NCBI GenBank assembly: GCA_021787395.1
Contig: JAJYLZ010000023.1
Coordinates: 1-48,206 of the forward strand
Length of the DNA stretch: 48,206 nt
DNA from: Chloroflexota bacterium
GTDB lineage: Bacteria; Chloroflexota; Limnocylindria; Limnocylindrales; CSP1-4
Direction of reading: 5' to 3'
Below the pieces are notes generated by a model, which searched no databases, was not told the origin of the DNA, and saw only the letters and a program-made list of their open reading frames with translations. Each line of letters opens with the position of its first letter. The first letter of the stretch is position 1. Both the position numbers and the translations under genes were made by a program. Positions 41,034 to 48,206 of this stretch are shown in pieces.

Positions 41034-41671
41034 TGCGGCGCCGCTTCCCCGATGCCGACCGCGCCGTCGTGCTGGCCCTCGTCTCGCGCCTGCTCCGCTA
41101 CCCGGACGAGGAGCTGACGGCCGACCTGCCGGTCCTGGCCGACGCCGCCGCCGGGCTGCCGCGCGAGGCGGGCGAGCCGCTGCTCCGGCTGTGCGCGCAC
41201 CTCGGGCGCCCGTCCCTGCTCGAGCTCCAGGCGGAGTACGTGGCGACCTTCGACCTGCGCCGCCGCAACTGCCTGTACCTGACCTACTTCGCCGGCGGCG
41301 ACACCCGGCGCCGGGGCCTCGCCCTGTGGCGCTTCGCCGACCTCTACCGGCGCCGCGGGAGCTCCGTGGCGGAGGGGGAGCTCGCGGACTTCCTGCCCGC
41401 GCTGCTCGAGCTCGCGGCGCAGTCCCCGGACGACGCCGAGCCGCTCGACGCGCTGGTCGCGCACCAGGCCGCCATCTCGGTTCTGGGCCGCTCCCTGGCC
41501 GACGACCGCTCCCCATGGGCCGACGCCGTCGCGGCCCTCGAGCGCGTCCTGCCGAGGCCGTCCCCGGCGGCCGCCGCGGCCGCCGAGCGGCTCCTCGCGG
41601 AGGGGCCGCCCGCCGAGCAGGTCGGCCTGGAACCGTACGACCCGGCCGCTCAGGAGGTCCTGCAGCCGTGA
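41033..41671 (+). CDS. narJ: Nitrate reductase assembly chaperone NarJ
   Basis: A 212-residue helical TorD/NarJ-family chaperone needed for Mo-cofactor insertion and membrane docking of NarGH. Typical segments are LALVSRLLRYPDEELTADLP, LQAEYVATFDLRRRNCLYLTYFAGGDTRRRG and ELADFLPALLELAA. The start is the ATG at 41033 in the narH stop, or a GTG one codon earlier; AGGGAGGG lies just upstream. The stop overlaps the narI start (GTGA). Confidence 0.95.
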   Translation: MRRRFPDADRAVVLALVSRLLRYPDEELTADLPVLADAAAGLPREAGEPLLRLCAHLGRPSLLELQAEYVATFDLRRRNCLYLTYFAGGDTRRRGLALWRFADLYRRRGSSVAEGELADFLPALLELAAQSPDDAEPLDALVAHQAAISVLGRSLADDRSPWADAVAALERVLPRPSPAAAAAAERLLAEGPPAEQVGLEPYDPAAQEVLQP

Positions 41672-42390
41672 CCGAGATCCTGTGGGTGGTGCTGCCCTAC
41701 GTCTGCCTGACGACGTTCGTGGTGGGCCACTTCTGGCGGTACCGCTACGACAAGTTCGGCTGGACCACGCGGTCGTCGCAGCTCTACGAGACCGAGCAGC
41801 TCGCGTGGGCGAGCCCGCTGTTCCACTTCGGCATCCTCGGGGTGCTCGGCGGACACGTCATCGGCCTCCTGGTCCCGGCCTCGCTGACCTCGGCCATCGG
41901 CATCTCGGAGGGCCTGTACCACGCGGTCGCCGCCACGGCCGGGACGATCGCCGGGCTGGCGGCCGCGGCGGGCCTCGCCCTGCTCGTGCGGCGGCGGCGG
42001 CTGACCCCGGCCGTGTTCCGCGTCACGACCGCCATGGACAAGGCGATGTTCCTCGTGCTTGGCGCCGTCATCGCCGTCGGGGTGTTCAACACGGTGGGGA
42101 TCAACCTGCTCGGCCCCGGCCACGACTACCGGACCGACGTCGCGGTGTGGGTCCGGAGCGTGCTGCTGCTCGGTCCGCGTGCGGACCTGATGGCCGCGGC
42201 GCCGATCACGTTCCAGCTCCACGCGGTGCTCGCGATGGCCCTGCTCGCGATGTGGCCGTTCACGCGCCTGGTGCACGTGTTCAGCGTGCCGCTCGCATAC
42301 GTCGGGCGCCCGTACATCGTGTACCGCACCCGCGATGCCCGCCTGGGTGGCCGGCGGCCCCGGCGCGGGTGGGAGCCGCCGGGCAGCTGA
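41668..42390 (+). CDS. narI: Nitrate reductase gamma subunit (cytochrome b) NarI
   Basis: A 240-residue, five-helix dihaem cytochrome b that oxidises quinol and anchors NarGH. Haem-ligand His candidates are in HFGILGVLGGHVIG, LYHAVAATAG, FQLHAVLAMALLAMWPF and RLVHVFSVPLAYVGRPYIVYR. The GTG at 41668 has AGGAGG 10 nt upstream. Last gene of narGHJI; it converges on the NirK-like gene 52 bp later. Confidence 0.97.
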   Translation: MTEILWVVLPYVCLTTFVVGHFWRYRYDKFGWTTRSSQLYETEQLAWASPLFHFGILGVLGGHVIGLLVPASLTSAIGISEGLYHAVAATAGTIAGLAAAAGLALLVRRRRLTPAVFRVTTAMDKAMFLVLGAVIAVGVFNTVGINLLGPGHDYRTDVAVWVRSVLLLGPRADLMAAAPITFQLHAVLAMALLAMWPFTRLVHVFSVPLAYVGRPYIVYRTRDARLGGRRPRRGWEPPGS

Positions 42391-42442
42391 CGCGCCGGGC
42401 CCCCCGCCAGCGCGCCCCGCGGCGCCGCAGACCGTCGGCCGC

Positions 42443-43528
42443 CTAGTTCGACGGGGTCCCCTCGACGGCCCGGAGCGTGGCCGCGGCGCCGGCGCGGCTG
42501 GCGATCGAGTACAGCCCGGCCTGCGGCAGCGTGAGCTCCACGATCGCCCCCTGGCCCGGCGGCAGGCGCACGGCCACGGCGCCCGGGCCACCAGTGCTGC
42601 CGACCGTGCGGTCAACGCCGCCGGCAACCACGCGGTCGAGAACCGCGCCGTCCACCGAGAGCGAGCTGTCGAGGTTCGGGCCGGCGTCGAGCACGAACAC
42701 CCGGACCCGCGCTCCGGCCCGCACCTCGATCGGGTGGTCGAGGTACTGGCCGGCGACGCCGTTGAACACGACGTAGTCGGGCACCGGGTCGGGCGCGGAC
42801 GCCTTCGCCAGCGACGGCAGCGGCGGGAGGGGCAGGTGCGCCTCGCTCACGTACCACTCGCCCTGGACGAGGAACAGCTCCCGGTCCACGGGCTCGAGCC
42901 CGCCCTTCGGCTCGACGATCAGCATCCCGTACATGCCGTAGGCGATGTTCTCGAGGGCCGAACCGGGGCTGCCCCGGTACAGCCAGACGCCGGGCGACGG
43001 CGCCCGGAACTCCAACGTCCCCTCGTCGCCCGGCTGCACCGGCGCCATCGGCACGCTCGCGGCGTCCGTCGATCCGTCGAACTGGAGCGCATGGGGGTAG
43101 GCGTTCACGGACGGGTGCGCGGCCGGGTACGACCCCTTGGGCGGTCGATTGAGCAGCTGGATCCGCAGCGTGTCCCCGGCCCCGACGCGGATCACCGGGC
43201 CGGGGACCGCGCCGTCGATGGACCACACCGCCTGGACGACCCCCGAGGCGACCGTGAGGAAGCGCTCGATGACGTTGAGCTGGACGTCGTGGACCGTGCC
43301 CGGGAGGCGGGCCGGCGCCCAGGGGTCGCGCAGGGCGTAGGCGGGCGCGTTCGGATCGACGGTGGGGGCGCCGGCCACAGGACTCGCTGAGGGGCCCGCT
43401 GCCATCGTCCCGTCGGCGCCGGCCGTGCCGTCGGGCACCTCGGTCGCGCTCGGCGGCGGCGCGCCGCAGCCGGCCGCGAGGACCCCCGCGAGCCCGACGA
43501 TCGCGACCAGCCGAAGCGCTCGGTCCAT
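42443..43528 (-). CDS. NirK/multicopper-oxidase-like cupredoxin lipoprotein lacking copper ligands
   Basis: A 361-residue lipoprotein (signal helix 6-19, lipobox AAGC with Cys21, then a Ser/Pro/Ala linker) followed by two cupredoxin domains in the order of copper nitrite reductase. Compared by eye with NirK, the first type 1 His is kept (His146 in AYPHALQF) and the Met is kept (Met199 in AYGMYG). The type 2 His five residues later is Asp151, the YHCAP motif reads YRGSP (Arg185, Gly186, so both the type 2 His and type 1 Cys are gone), and the domain 2 His positions are also absent. It is therefore probably not an enzyme of the usual kind. Position next to narI suggests a role in nitrogen-oxide metabolism. 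Start ATG at 43528. Confidence 0.8.
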   Translation of the reverse strand: MDRALRLVAIVGLAGVLAAGCGAPPPSATEVPDGTAGADGTMAAGPSASPVAGAPTVDPNAPAYALRDPWAPARLPGTVHDVQLNVIERFLTVASGVVQAVWSIDGAVPGPVIRVGAGDTLRIQLLNRPPKGSYPAAHPSVNAYPHALQFDGSTDAASVPMAPVQPGDEGTLEFRAPSPGVWLYRGSPGSALENIAYGMYGMLIVEPKGGLEPVDRELFLVQGEWYVSEAHLPLPPLPSLAKASAPDPVPDYVVFNGVAGQYLDHPIEVRAGARVRVFVLDAGPNLDSSLSVDGAVLDRVVAGGVDRTVGSTGGPGAVAVRLPPGQGAIVELTLPQAGLYSIASRAGAAATLRAVEGTPSN

Positions 43529-43852
43529 GCTGCCCCTGGCGAACCCCAACGAGCCCGGCCCGCGGATCGTTCCGGTGCCTGTGGTTATACCGAACGGCTC
43601 CGCCGACTGTCGACGGACGGACTCGCGGGCTGGTTCCGAGTTCGGTTCTGCCGCGGGGCCGCCACGCGCCGCGGCACCGTCGCGGATGCCGCCGGGCCGC
43701 TTCGCGACCTCCGGCTCTGGCGGCCGCCATCCCGGGCCGCCGACGCTGACGCTGCATGCGGGAGGCGATGAGGCGCGGCCCCAACCCCGGCCGCCGCAGC
43801 CGCGCCGAGCCACTGGCGGGACCGACCCGCACGAGAGCCGGGAGCTGGTCCG
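43529..43852. other. 324-bp divergent intergenic region
   Basis: Contains the leftward promoter of the NirK-like gene (43584-43613) and, at its right end, the GGGAG ribosome site of the 118-residue protein gene. No coding or RNA feature is supported in the rest. Confidence 0.6.
43584..43613 (-). promoter_or_regulatory. Promoter of the NirK-like lipoprotein gene
   Basis: On the minus strand, TCGACA (43613-43608; five of six bases of TTGACA), an 18-bp spacer and TATAAC (43589-43584; five of six bases of TATAAT). The start codon is 55 nt downstream. This is the best vegetative-type promoter seen in the window. Confidence 0.65.
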
Positions 43853-44209
43853 ATGGCGGAGTACGGGCTGTTCATCGGCTGGGGCGTGATCCGCGCCGGC
43901 CGGGAGGCAGCGACAGACAAGGTCTTCCAGGAGGCGCTCGAGTACTGGAACGCGCTCGGGGCGGCGGGCGAGGTCGAGAGCGTGGAGCTGGTGATGCTGG
44001 GGGCCCACGGCGGCGACCTCTCGGGGTTCGCGCTGCTGCGCGGCGACCGCCAGAGGCTGGCTCGCGTCCGGATGACCCCAGAGTTCGCCCGGTTCACGAT
44101 GCGGGCGGAGGTCTGTCTCGAGCGCGTCGGCGTCGTCGAGGCCTATGTGGACGATGGGATGGTGAAGCTCATGGGCGCCTGGCAGGAGGCGATCGCCGAC
44201 CTGACCTGA
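43853..44209 (+). CDS. Hypothetical small alpha/beta protein
   Basis: A 118-residue protein that I do not recognise. It starts YGLFIGWGVIRAGREAATDKVFQEALEYW, has alternating strands and helices (VESVELVMLGAHGGDLSGFALLRG, then FARFTMRAEVCLERVGVVEAYVDDGMVKLMG), and could be a dimeric ferredoxin-like barrel of the type seen in YCII or EthD proteins. No signal peptide or membrane helix. The ATG at 43853 has GGGAG about 8 nt upstream, so it is probably translated. It stands between the NirK-like gene and the GH84-like lipoprotein gene, 111 bp before the latter, and may share its transcript. Confidence 0.65.
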   Translation: MAEYGLFIGWGVIRAGREAATDKVFQEALEYWNALGAAGEVESVELVMLGAHGGDLSGFALLRGDRQRLARVRMTPEFARFTMRAEVCLERVGVVEAYVDDGMVKLMGAWQEAIADLT

Positions 44210-44320
44210 GGTGCGTCCTCCGGGAATGCAACGCCGTCGGGTCGGGAGAGGCGGAGACGGGGCCCTCGAGGCCCGATCTGATCGCCCGGCTCCAGCAAGG
44301 CCCGGGCAAGGGGGATGGCG

Positions 44321-45811
44321 ATGTCCGGCGCGAAGACCGCCCGGCCGGGAGTGCTGACGCGGCGGGGCCTCCTCGTGCGGGGGGCTTGGGCCGGCCTATC
44401 GATCTCGGGCCTCGCCGCGGCGCTGGCGGCCTGCGGCTCCGGCGCGTCGTCACCGGCCGCGTCGGGCCCGCCGAGCGGCGCGCCGAGCCCGAGCGGCCGG
44501 GGCGGCGGGCCGTCCGTGACGCCGGCCCTGCCGTCGGCCCCGGTCCCCTCCGGCCCGGTCGTCCTGCCGGCGCCCGTCTCCGCCCGGTACGGGCCTCTGC
44601 TCCCGATCGGCGTCCTCGACCTGACAGGTGTCGCATCGGCGACGCTCGCGGCGCGAGCCCGCGAGGTCGCCGCCGCTGCCGGGCTCTCCGTGGCGCCCGG
44701 CCCCTCGAACGCGCCCGCCGCCGCCCGCGTCACGGTCGTCGCGGACGACCCGGCCTACCCGCCAGAGGGGTACCGGCTGACGGTCTCCGCGGACGGCCCC
44801 GGCGGGGCCGCCGCGATCGAGGTGCGAGCGTCGGCCGAGGCCGGCGCCTGGAACGGCCTGCTGTCGCTCGGCCAGCTCTTCGCGGCGGGGCCGGCCGGCT
44901 CGTCGGTGCGCGCGGCGGAGATCGAGGACGGGCCGGGCTTCGCGCGGCGCGGGGCGATCCTCGACCCGTACGTCCTCCCGCACGTCGGCGTCACCGAGGC
45001 GTCCAAGGCGGTGCTCATGGGGCGGCTCGCGTTCGCGGTCCGCTACAAGGCGAACTTCCTCGGCATGGTGGACCGGACCCCGTGGCCGGAGCTGGTGGCC
45101 TACTGCCGGGACCACCACGTCGAGCTCATGAACGCCATGGGCTACCAGAACTGGATCGTCGACTGGGGGCCGGCCGAGTGGCGCCGCCGGATCGACGAGA
45201 AGCTCGACGCGGGGACGCGGAGCATCGCGCTGTGCTTCGACGACGTCCCGGTGGACGACGGGACCGCCCTCGCGACCGCGCACGCGGCGGCCTACGTCGA
45301 CCTGTACGACTACATCCGCGGTCGAGAGCCCGACTGCCGGATGTCCGCCGTCCTGTCGCCGTACGGCGGCATCCCCGGCGCCGCCGCCTTCGGCCGCCAC
45401 CCGGAGGAGGGCGCCCGGTACCTCGCGATCATGAAGGCGAGGCTTCCCGCCGACGTGCGGGTGTTCTGGACCGGCGACGGGGGCGTCTTCTCGCCCACCG
45501 TCACGGCGTCGGGGGCGCGGGCCTACCGGGACGCGGTCGGCCGCGAGCTCGGGTTCTGGGACAACGACGCGATCTCCTGGGCGGCGTACCGCACGCCCTG
45601 CCGCGGCCGGGCCCCGGACCTCGCGTCCGTCGTCACGGCCTACATGGTGAACGTCGCTGGCCCCGAGAACTGGCGGGGGACCAACGGCGAGTTCGCCCTC
45701 CTCACCTCGCTGCTCTACGCGTGGAACCCGGGAGACTACGACCCGGACCGAGCGGCCGCGGCCGCCGAGCAGGTCACGGCGGGCCCGCCGCCGACCGGCG
45801 GCGCCTCCTGA
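44321..45811 (+). CDS. GH84-like (beta-N-acetylglucosaminidase-type) Tat lipoprotein
   Basis: A 496-residue secreted protein. Twin-arginine motif (Arg14-Arg15 in LTRRGLLV), hydrophobic helix and lipobox LAAC with Cys38, then a Gly/Pro/Ser linker to about 80. Residues 85-205 resemble the GH20b-type N-domain of GH84 enzymes (VTVVADDP, YRLTVSADGPGGAAAIEVRA, WNGLLSLGQLF). The barrel includes SIALCFDDVPVDDG with the paired catalytic Asp307-Asp308, and VFWTGDGGVFSPTV and FWDNDAISW, as in NagJ/O-GlcNAcase. Predicted to remove GlcNAc from extracellular glycans or proteins; substrate unproven. The ATG at 44321 is preferred over 44315 because AAGGGGG lies 6 nt ahead of it. Confidence 0.78.
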   Translation: MSGAKTARPGVLTRRGLLVRGAWAGLSISGLAAALAACGSGASSPAASGPPSGAPSPSGRGGGPSVTPALPSAPVPSGPVVLPAPVSARYGPLLPIGVLDLTGVASATLAARAREVAAAAGLSVAPGPSNAPAAARVTVVADDPAYPPEGYRLTVSADGPGGAAAIEVRASAEAGAWNGLLSLGQLFAAGPAGSSVRAAEIEDGPGFARRGAILDPYVLPHVGVTEASKAVLMGRLAFAVRYKANFLGMVDRTPWPELVAYCRDHHVELMNAMGYQNWIVDWGPAEWRRRIDEKLDAGTRSIALCFDDVPVDDGTALATAHAAAYVDLYDYIRGREPDCRMSAVLSPYGGIPGAAAFGRHPEEGARYLAIMKARLPADVRVFWTGDGGVFSPTVTASGARAYRDAVGRELGFWDNDAISWAAYRTPCRGRAPDLASVVTAYMVNVAGPENWRGTNGEFALLTSLLYAWNPGDYDPDRAAAAAEQVTAGPPPTGGAS

Positions 45812-45851
45812 ACCGGGCGTCGTTCGCGAGCCGTCCTCGCCCCGGCCGTCG

Positions 45852-47255
45852 TCAGCCTCCGGCCGCCTTCAGCTCCGGGATGCCGGCGAGGAACTGGTCT
45901 ACCCACGCCTGCCACTGCGCCGGGCACTTGTCCACGAGCTTGCCGTGGGTGCCGCCCTCGCAGTACTGGATCGTCACCGGCACGCCGGCCGCCTGCGCCG
46001 AGGCGTAGTTGGGCTTGGCGGCGTGGTCCACGGTGTCGAGGATGTCGTTGGTGCCGTGGATGAGCAGCACGGGCCGGTCGCCCAGCGCGGCGATCGTCCG
46101 GACGGGGTCCACGGCCGGGATGTCCACGCCGGAGCGCAGCCAGGACAGGCCCACGATGGCCCATGCCGTCGGCAGCCCGGGCAGGTTCCGCTCGCTGGCG
46201 GCGCCGTCGGCGAACGAGTCCATAAACTTGGCGTGCATGGAGTCCAGGATGAGCGCGCGGATGCGCGGGTCGCCTGCGGCCTCCCCCAGCACGGTGGCCG
46301 CGCCCATGGAGTTGCCCATCGCGCCGATCCAGGACGGGTGCTTGGTCCGCTCCAGCCAGTCCACCACTGCCCGGACGTCCATTCGCTCGTTGTAGCCGAA
46401 GGTGGACATCGAGCCGCCGCTGCGGCCCTCGTTCCGGAGGTCGACCAGGACCAGGTTGAAGCGCTGGTGGAAGAACGGGGCGTACTTGAGCACCTCGGTC
46501 TTGTTGGACTTCCAGCCGGGCGAGATCACGATGGTGGGCGCCGTGGCGCTGGCGCCGCTGCCCGCCGGGATGTACCAGGCGGCGATGCCGAGCCCGTCCT
46601 GGGCGACGACCGCGGACCCCGCCTTCGCGCCCTGCGACGCGCAGTTCTCGAGGCCGCCGGGCGCCGCCGCGAGGCGGGCGTCATCCGCCGGGTCGTAGTT
46701 GATGGCCTCGTACGTCCACCCGAACCTGGACATCGGCGTGTCGCAGTGCGGCCACGACGTGCTGGCCACCAGCACTTCGTTGGAGCCGATGTAGCCCGAG
46801 TAGCCGCCCCAGGCGGCGACGCCGACCAGCCCGACCAGGACGGCCGCGACCGCGGTCCGCCCGACACGGCGCTCTGCCACGGCCGCGCCGACCGCGAAGC
46901 CGGCCGCGGTCACGATCCCGCCGACCAGGACCAACGCCGCCCACGCCTCCGGCATGGGCTGGACCGGCGTGCCGCTCCGGCCGAGGAGGGCGCAGGCGGG
47001 ATACACGAGGACCGCTGCCGGCGCGACCAGGAGGGTCGCCCGGGCGGACCCGGCGAGGAGGCCGGCCACCGCGCCGATGCCGAGCCAGGCGAACCAGGCC
47101 AGCGAGGAGTCGGTCGCCCAGCCGGCGAGCAGGGTCATCCCCGCCAGCGCGACGACGAGCGCCCCGGCGAGGCGCAGCAGCGCCGCCGTCGACAGGCCCC
47201 GGACGGCCCCCAGCCCGGAACCGCGCACGAGGTGATGTGAACCCGGAACGGCCAT
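45852..47255 (-). CDS. Alpha/beta hydrolase with N-terminal membrane region
   Basis: A 467-residue protein: four or five hydrophobic helices in residues 25-155, then an extracytoplasmic alpha/beta-hydrolase domain. Catalytic triad candidates are Ser316 (AMGNSMGAATV), Asp404 (LIHGTNDILD) and His437 (EGGTHGKL); VDLRNEGRSGG is the typical oxyanion/strand region. Cysteines in the outer part (Cys171, Cys205, Cys432, Cys444) may pair. The ATG at 47255 is chosen for the GGGGAGGGGG tract 7 nt upstream; codons further upstream are Arg-rich and overlap the opposite gene. Probably a lipase or peptidase-like esterase; substrate unknown. Converges on the GH84-like gene. Confidence 0.8.
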   Translation of the reverse strand: MAVPGSHHLVRGSGLGAVRGLSTAALLRLAGALVVALAGMTLLAGWATDSSLAWFAWLGIGAVAGLLAGSARATLLVAPAAVLVYPACALLGRSGTPVQPMPEAWAALVLVGGIVTAAGFAVGAAVAERRVGRTAVAAVLVGLVGVAAWGGYSGYIGSNEVLVASTSWPHCDTPMSRFGWTYEAINYDPADDARLAAAPGGLENCASQGAKAGSAVVAQDGLGIAAWYIPAGSGASATAPTIVISPGWKSNKTEVLKYAPFFHQRFNLVLVDLRNEGRSGGSMSTFGYNERMDVRAVVDWLERTKHPSWIGAMGNSMGAATVLGEAAGDPRIRALILDSMHAKFMDSFADGAASERNLPGLPTAWAIVGLSWLRSGVDIPAVDPVRTIAALGDRPVLLIHGTNDILDTVDHAAKPNYASAQAAGVPVTIQYCEGGTHGKLVDKCPAQWQAWVDQFLAGIPELKAAGG

Positions 47256-47476
47256 CGTGGCGCCCCCTCCCCGAGGGCTCAGCCGCGGCGGCCCCGACAT
47301 GGGTGGAGCGCATGGAGGCGGCTGCAGCCCACCGGACATGACGCTCCGCGCCACCGTCCGTGACAAGCGCCTGGTGGCCCCTGCTGGACGGCATTGGGAC
47401 CGTCCGCCACGCCGGTGCACCCGCTCCGGCCGTGCACCGCCTTGTCCCGTGACGACGCGCGAGGCATCCTTCTGGC

Positions 47477-48206
47477 GTGAGCCAGGCGCCCAACCGCTCG
47501 TCCGCCGCCCCTGCCCGGATGGTCGTCTCCGTGCACGACGTCGCGCCCTCGTCGGCACGCGACGTGCGCTGGCTGCTCGACCGCCTGGACGAGATCGGGG
47601 TGGCCCCGAGGGTGCTCAAGGCGATCCCGCTCGAGGGCGGCACCGACAGGCTGGAGCGGGACGCCGCGCTGGTGGACCTGCTGCAGCGGGAGTCGGCGGC
47701 CGGCTCGGAGATCGTGCTCCACGGGTTCACCCACCGCGCCTCGGGCCGGCTCCGCGGTTCGGCCGCGTCGCGGCTGCGCGCGCGCCTGAGTGCCGGCGAC
47801 TCGGCGGAGTTCCTGACCCTCGCGCCCACGCAGGCGGCCGAGCGCGTGGCCGCCGGGCGCGCCGTCCTCGACCGCATCGGCCTCGACGCCGCCGGGTTCT
47901 GCGCCCCGGGCTGGCTGTCCACGCCCGAGCTCGACGGCGTCCTCGCCGCGGCCGGCTTCCGCTACCTGCTCACGTTCGCGTCGCTCCGGGACCTGCGGAC
48001 GGGGCGGGCGCGATCCATCCCCGCCCTCGGCTACATGGGCGCGGGCCGGGCGCAGGAGGGGCTGGTGGGCATCGAGCGCAGGCTGCTGCTGGCCGGGCGC
48101 AGGGCCTTCCCCGTGCTGCGCGTGTTCCTGCACCCGAGCGGCGCCCGCCAGGAGCCGGCGTGCCGGGCGACGCTGCGCGCCCTCGAGGCGCTGCGCCGGG
48201 AGCGGC
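47477..48206 (+). CDS. DUF2334/polysaccharide deacetylase-like protein, 5' part (runs off window)
   Basis: An open frame from GTG 47477 to the window end (243 codons, no stop). It reads RMVVSVHDVAPSSARDVRWLLDRLDEIGV, then EIVLHGFTHR (the HGxxH metal motif), GFCAPGWLSTPELDGVLAAAGFRY and VLRVFLHPSGAR near the edge, in the pattern of NodB-fold DUF2334 deacetylases with Asp and two His as metal ligands and a final His. No signal peptide, so cytosolic as encoded. There is no good ribosome site; a weak CATCCT (47465-47470) lies 6 nt before the start, matching the leaderless spacing. The hydrolase gene runs the other way 221 bp to the left. Confidence 0.85.
   Translation, partial: MSQAPNRSSAAPARMVVSVHDVAPSSARDVRWLLDRLDEIGVAPRVLKAIPLEGGTDRLERDAALVDLLQRESAAGSEIVLHGFTHRASGRLRGSAASRLRARLSAGDSAEFLTLAPTQAAERVAAGRAVLDRIGLDAAGFCAPGWLSTPELDGVLAAAGFRYLLTFASLRDLRTGRARSIPALGYMGAGRAQEGLVGIERRLLLAGRRAFPVLRVFLHPSGARQEPACRATLRALEALRRER

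Noticed and set aside
1..48206. CRISPR arrays, insertion sequences, prophage or rRNA genes
   Set aside because: No regularly spaced repeats, transposase or integrase motifs (DDE, HUH, tyrosine recombinase), phage structural genes or rRNA sequence were noticed on either strand.

Overview
The window is about 48 kb of very GC-rich bacterial DNA. Genes are tightly packed, with many ATGA/GTGA stop-start overlaps and frequent GTG starts. Gene content (EtfD-type quinone-linked beta-oxidation, a mycobacterial-type Dcd and group II truncated globin, a zinc-ribbon/class III cyclase/ATPase regulator, cytoplasmic NarGHJI, several promoters placed as for leaderless mRNAs) suggests a Chloroflexota or Actinobacteriota lineage. 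The sequence alone does not settle which. No phage, transposase or CRISPR array was seen. || Layout. 1-3.1 kb: molybdenum cofactor genes (3' part of moeA, then moaC and mogA/moaB), interrupted by an opposite-strand metallo-beta-lactamase-fold lipoprotein gene. 3.1-8.7 kb: a fatty-acid oxidation electron route, with membrane FeS protein EtfD, an acyl-CoA dehydrogenase and EtfB/EtfA. 8.7-11.4 kb: a small membrane protein, then nrdR behind paired palindromes, dcd and a metallo-hydrolase. 11.4-14.1 kb: two divergent redox/gas operons, glutaredoxin-CcdA-TlpA leftward and truncated haemoglobin-HsmA rightward. 14.3-18.7 kb: tRNA-Arg(CCU), a ChrB-like protein and a 1048-residue cyclase/ATPase flanked by two copies of a 60-bp imperfect repeat whose end resembles the tRNA 3' end. 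18.9-24.0 kb: a compact four-gene group 4 [NiFe]-hydrogenase-like module. 24.1-31.5 kb: esterase, dihydrofolate-reductase-family protein, MoxR-DUF58-DUF4129 operon, ABC-2 permease and flavodoxin. 31.6-33.3 kb: glyoxalase-like protein and an M24 peptidase-like protein with altered metal ligands. 33.4-43.5 kb: nitrate respiration, with NarK, a divergently transcribed winged-helix regulator, narGHJI and a NirK-like lipoprotein that appears to have lost its copper sites. 43.8-48.2 kb: an unknown small protein, a GH84-like lipoprotein, a membrane alpha/beta hydrolase and the 5' part of a DUF2334 deacetylase-like gene. || How the genes fit together. The Moco genes make the cofactor that NarG needs. 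NarK brings nitrate to a cytoplasm-facing NarGHI, which takes quinol electrons. EtfD passes acyl-CoA-derived electrons from ETF to the quinone pool, and the hydrogenase-like module is another membrane redox complex. Together they describe a facultative anaerobe with a branched respiratory chain. The points most worth a second look are the reduced hydrogenase whose large subunit ends exactly at the usual maturation cleavage site, the copper-less NirK relative beside nar, the palindrome shared by the narK and regulator promoters, and the repeat pair around the cyclase gene.
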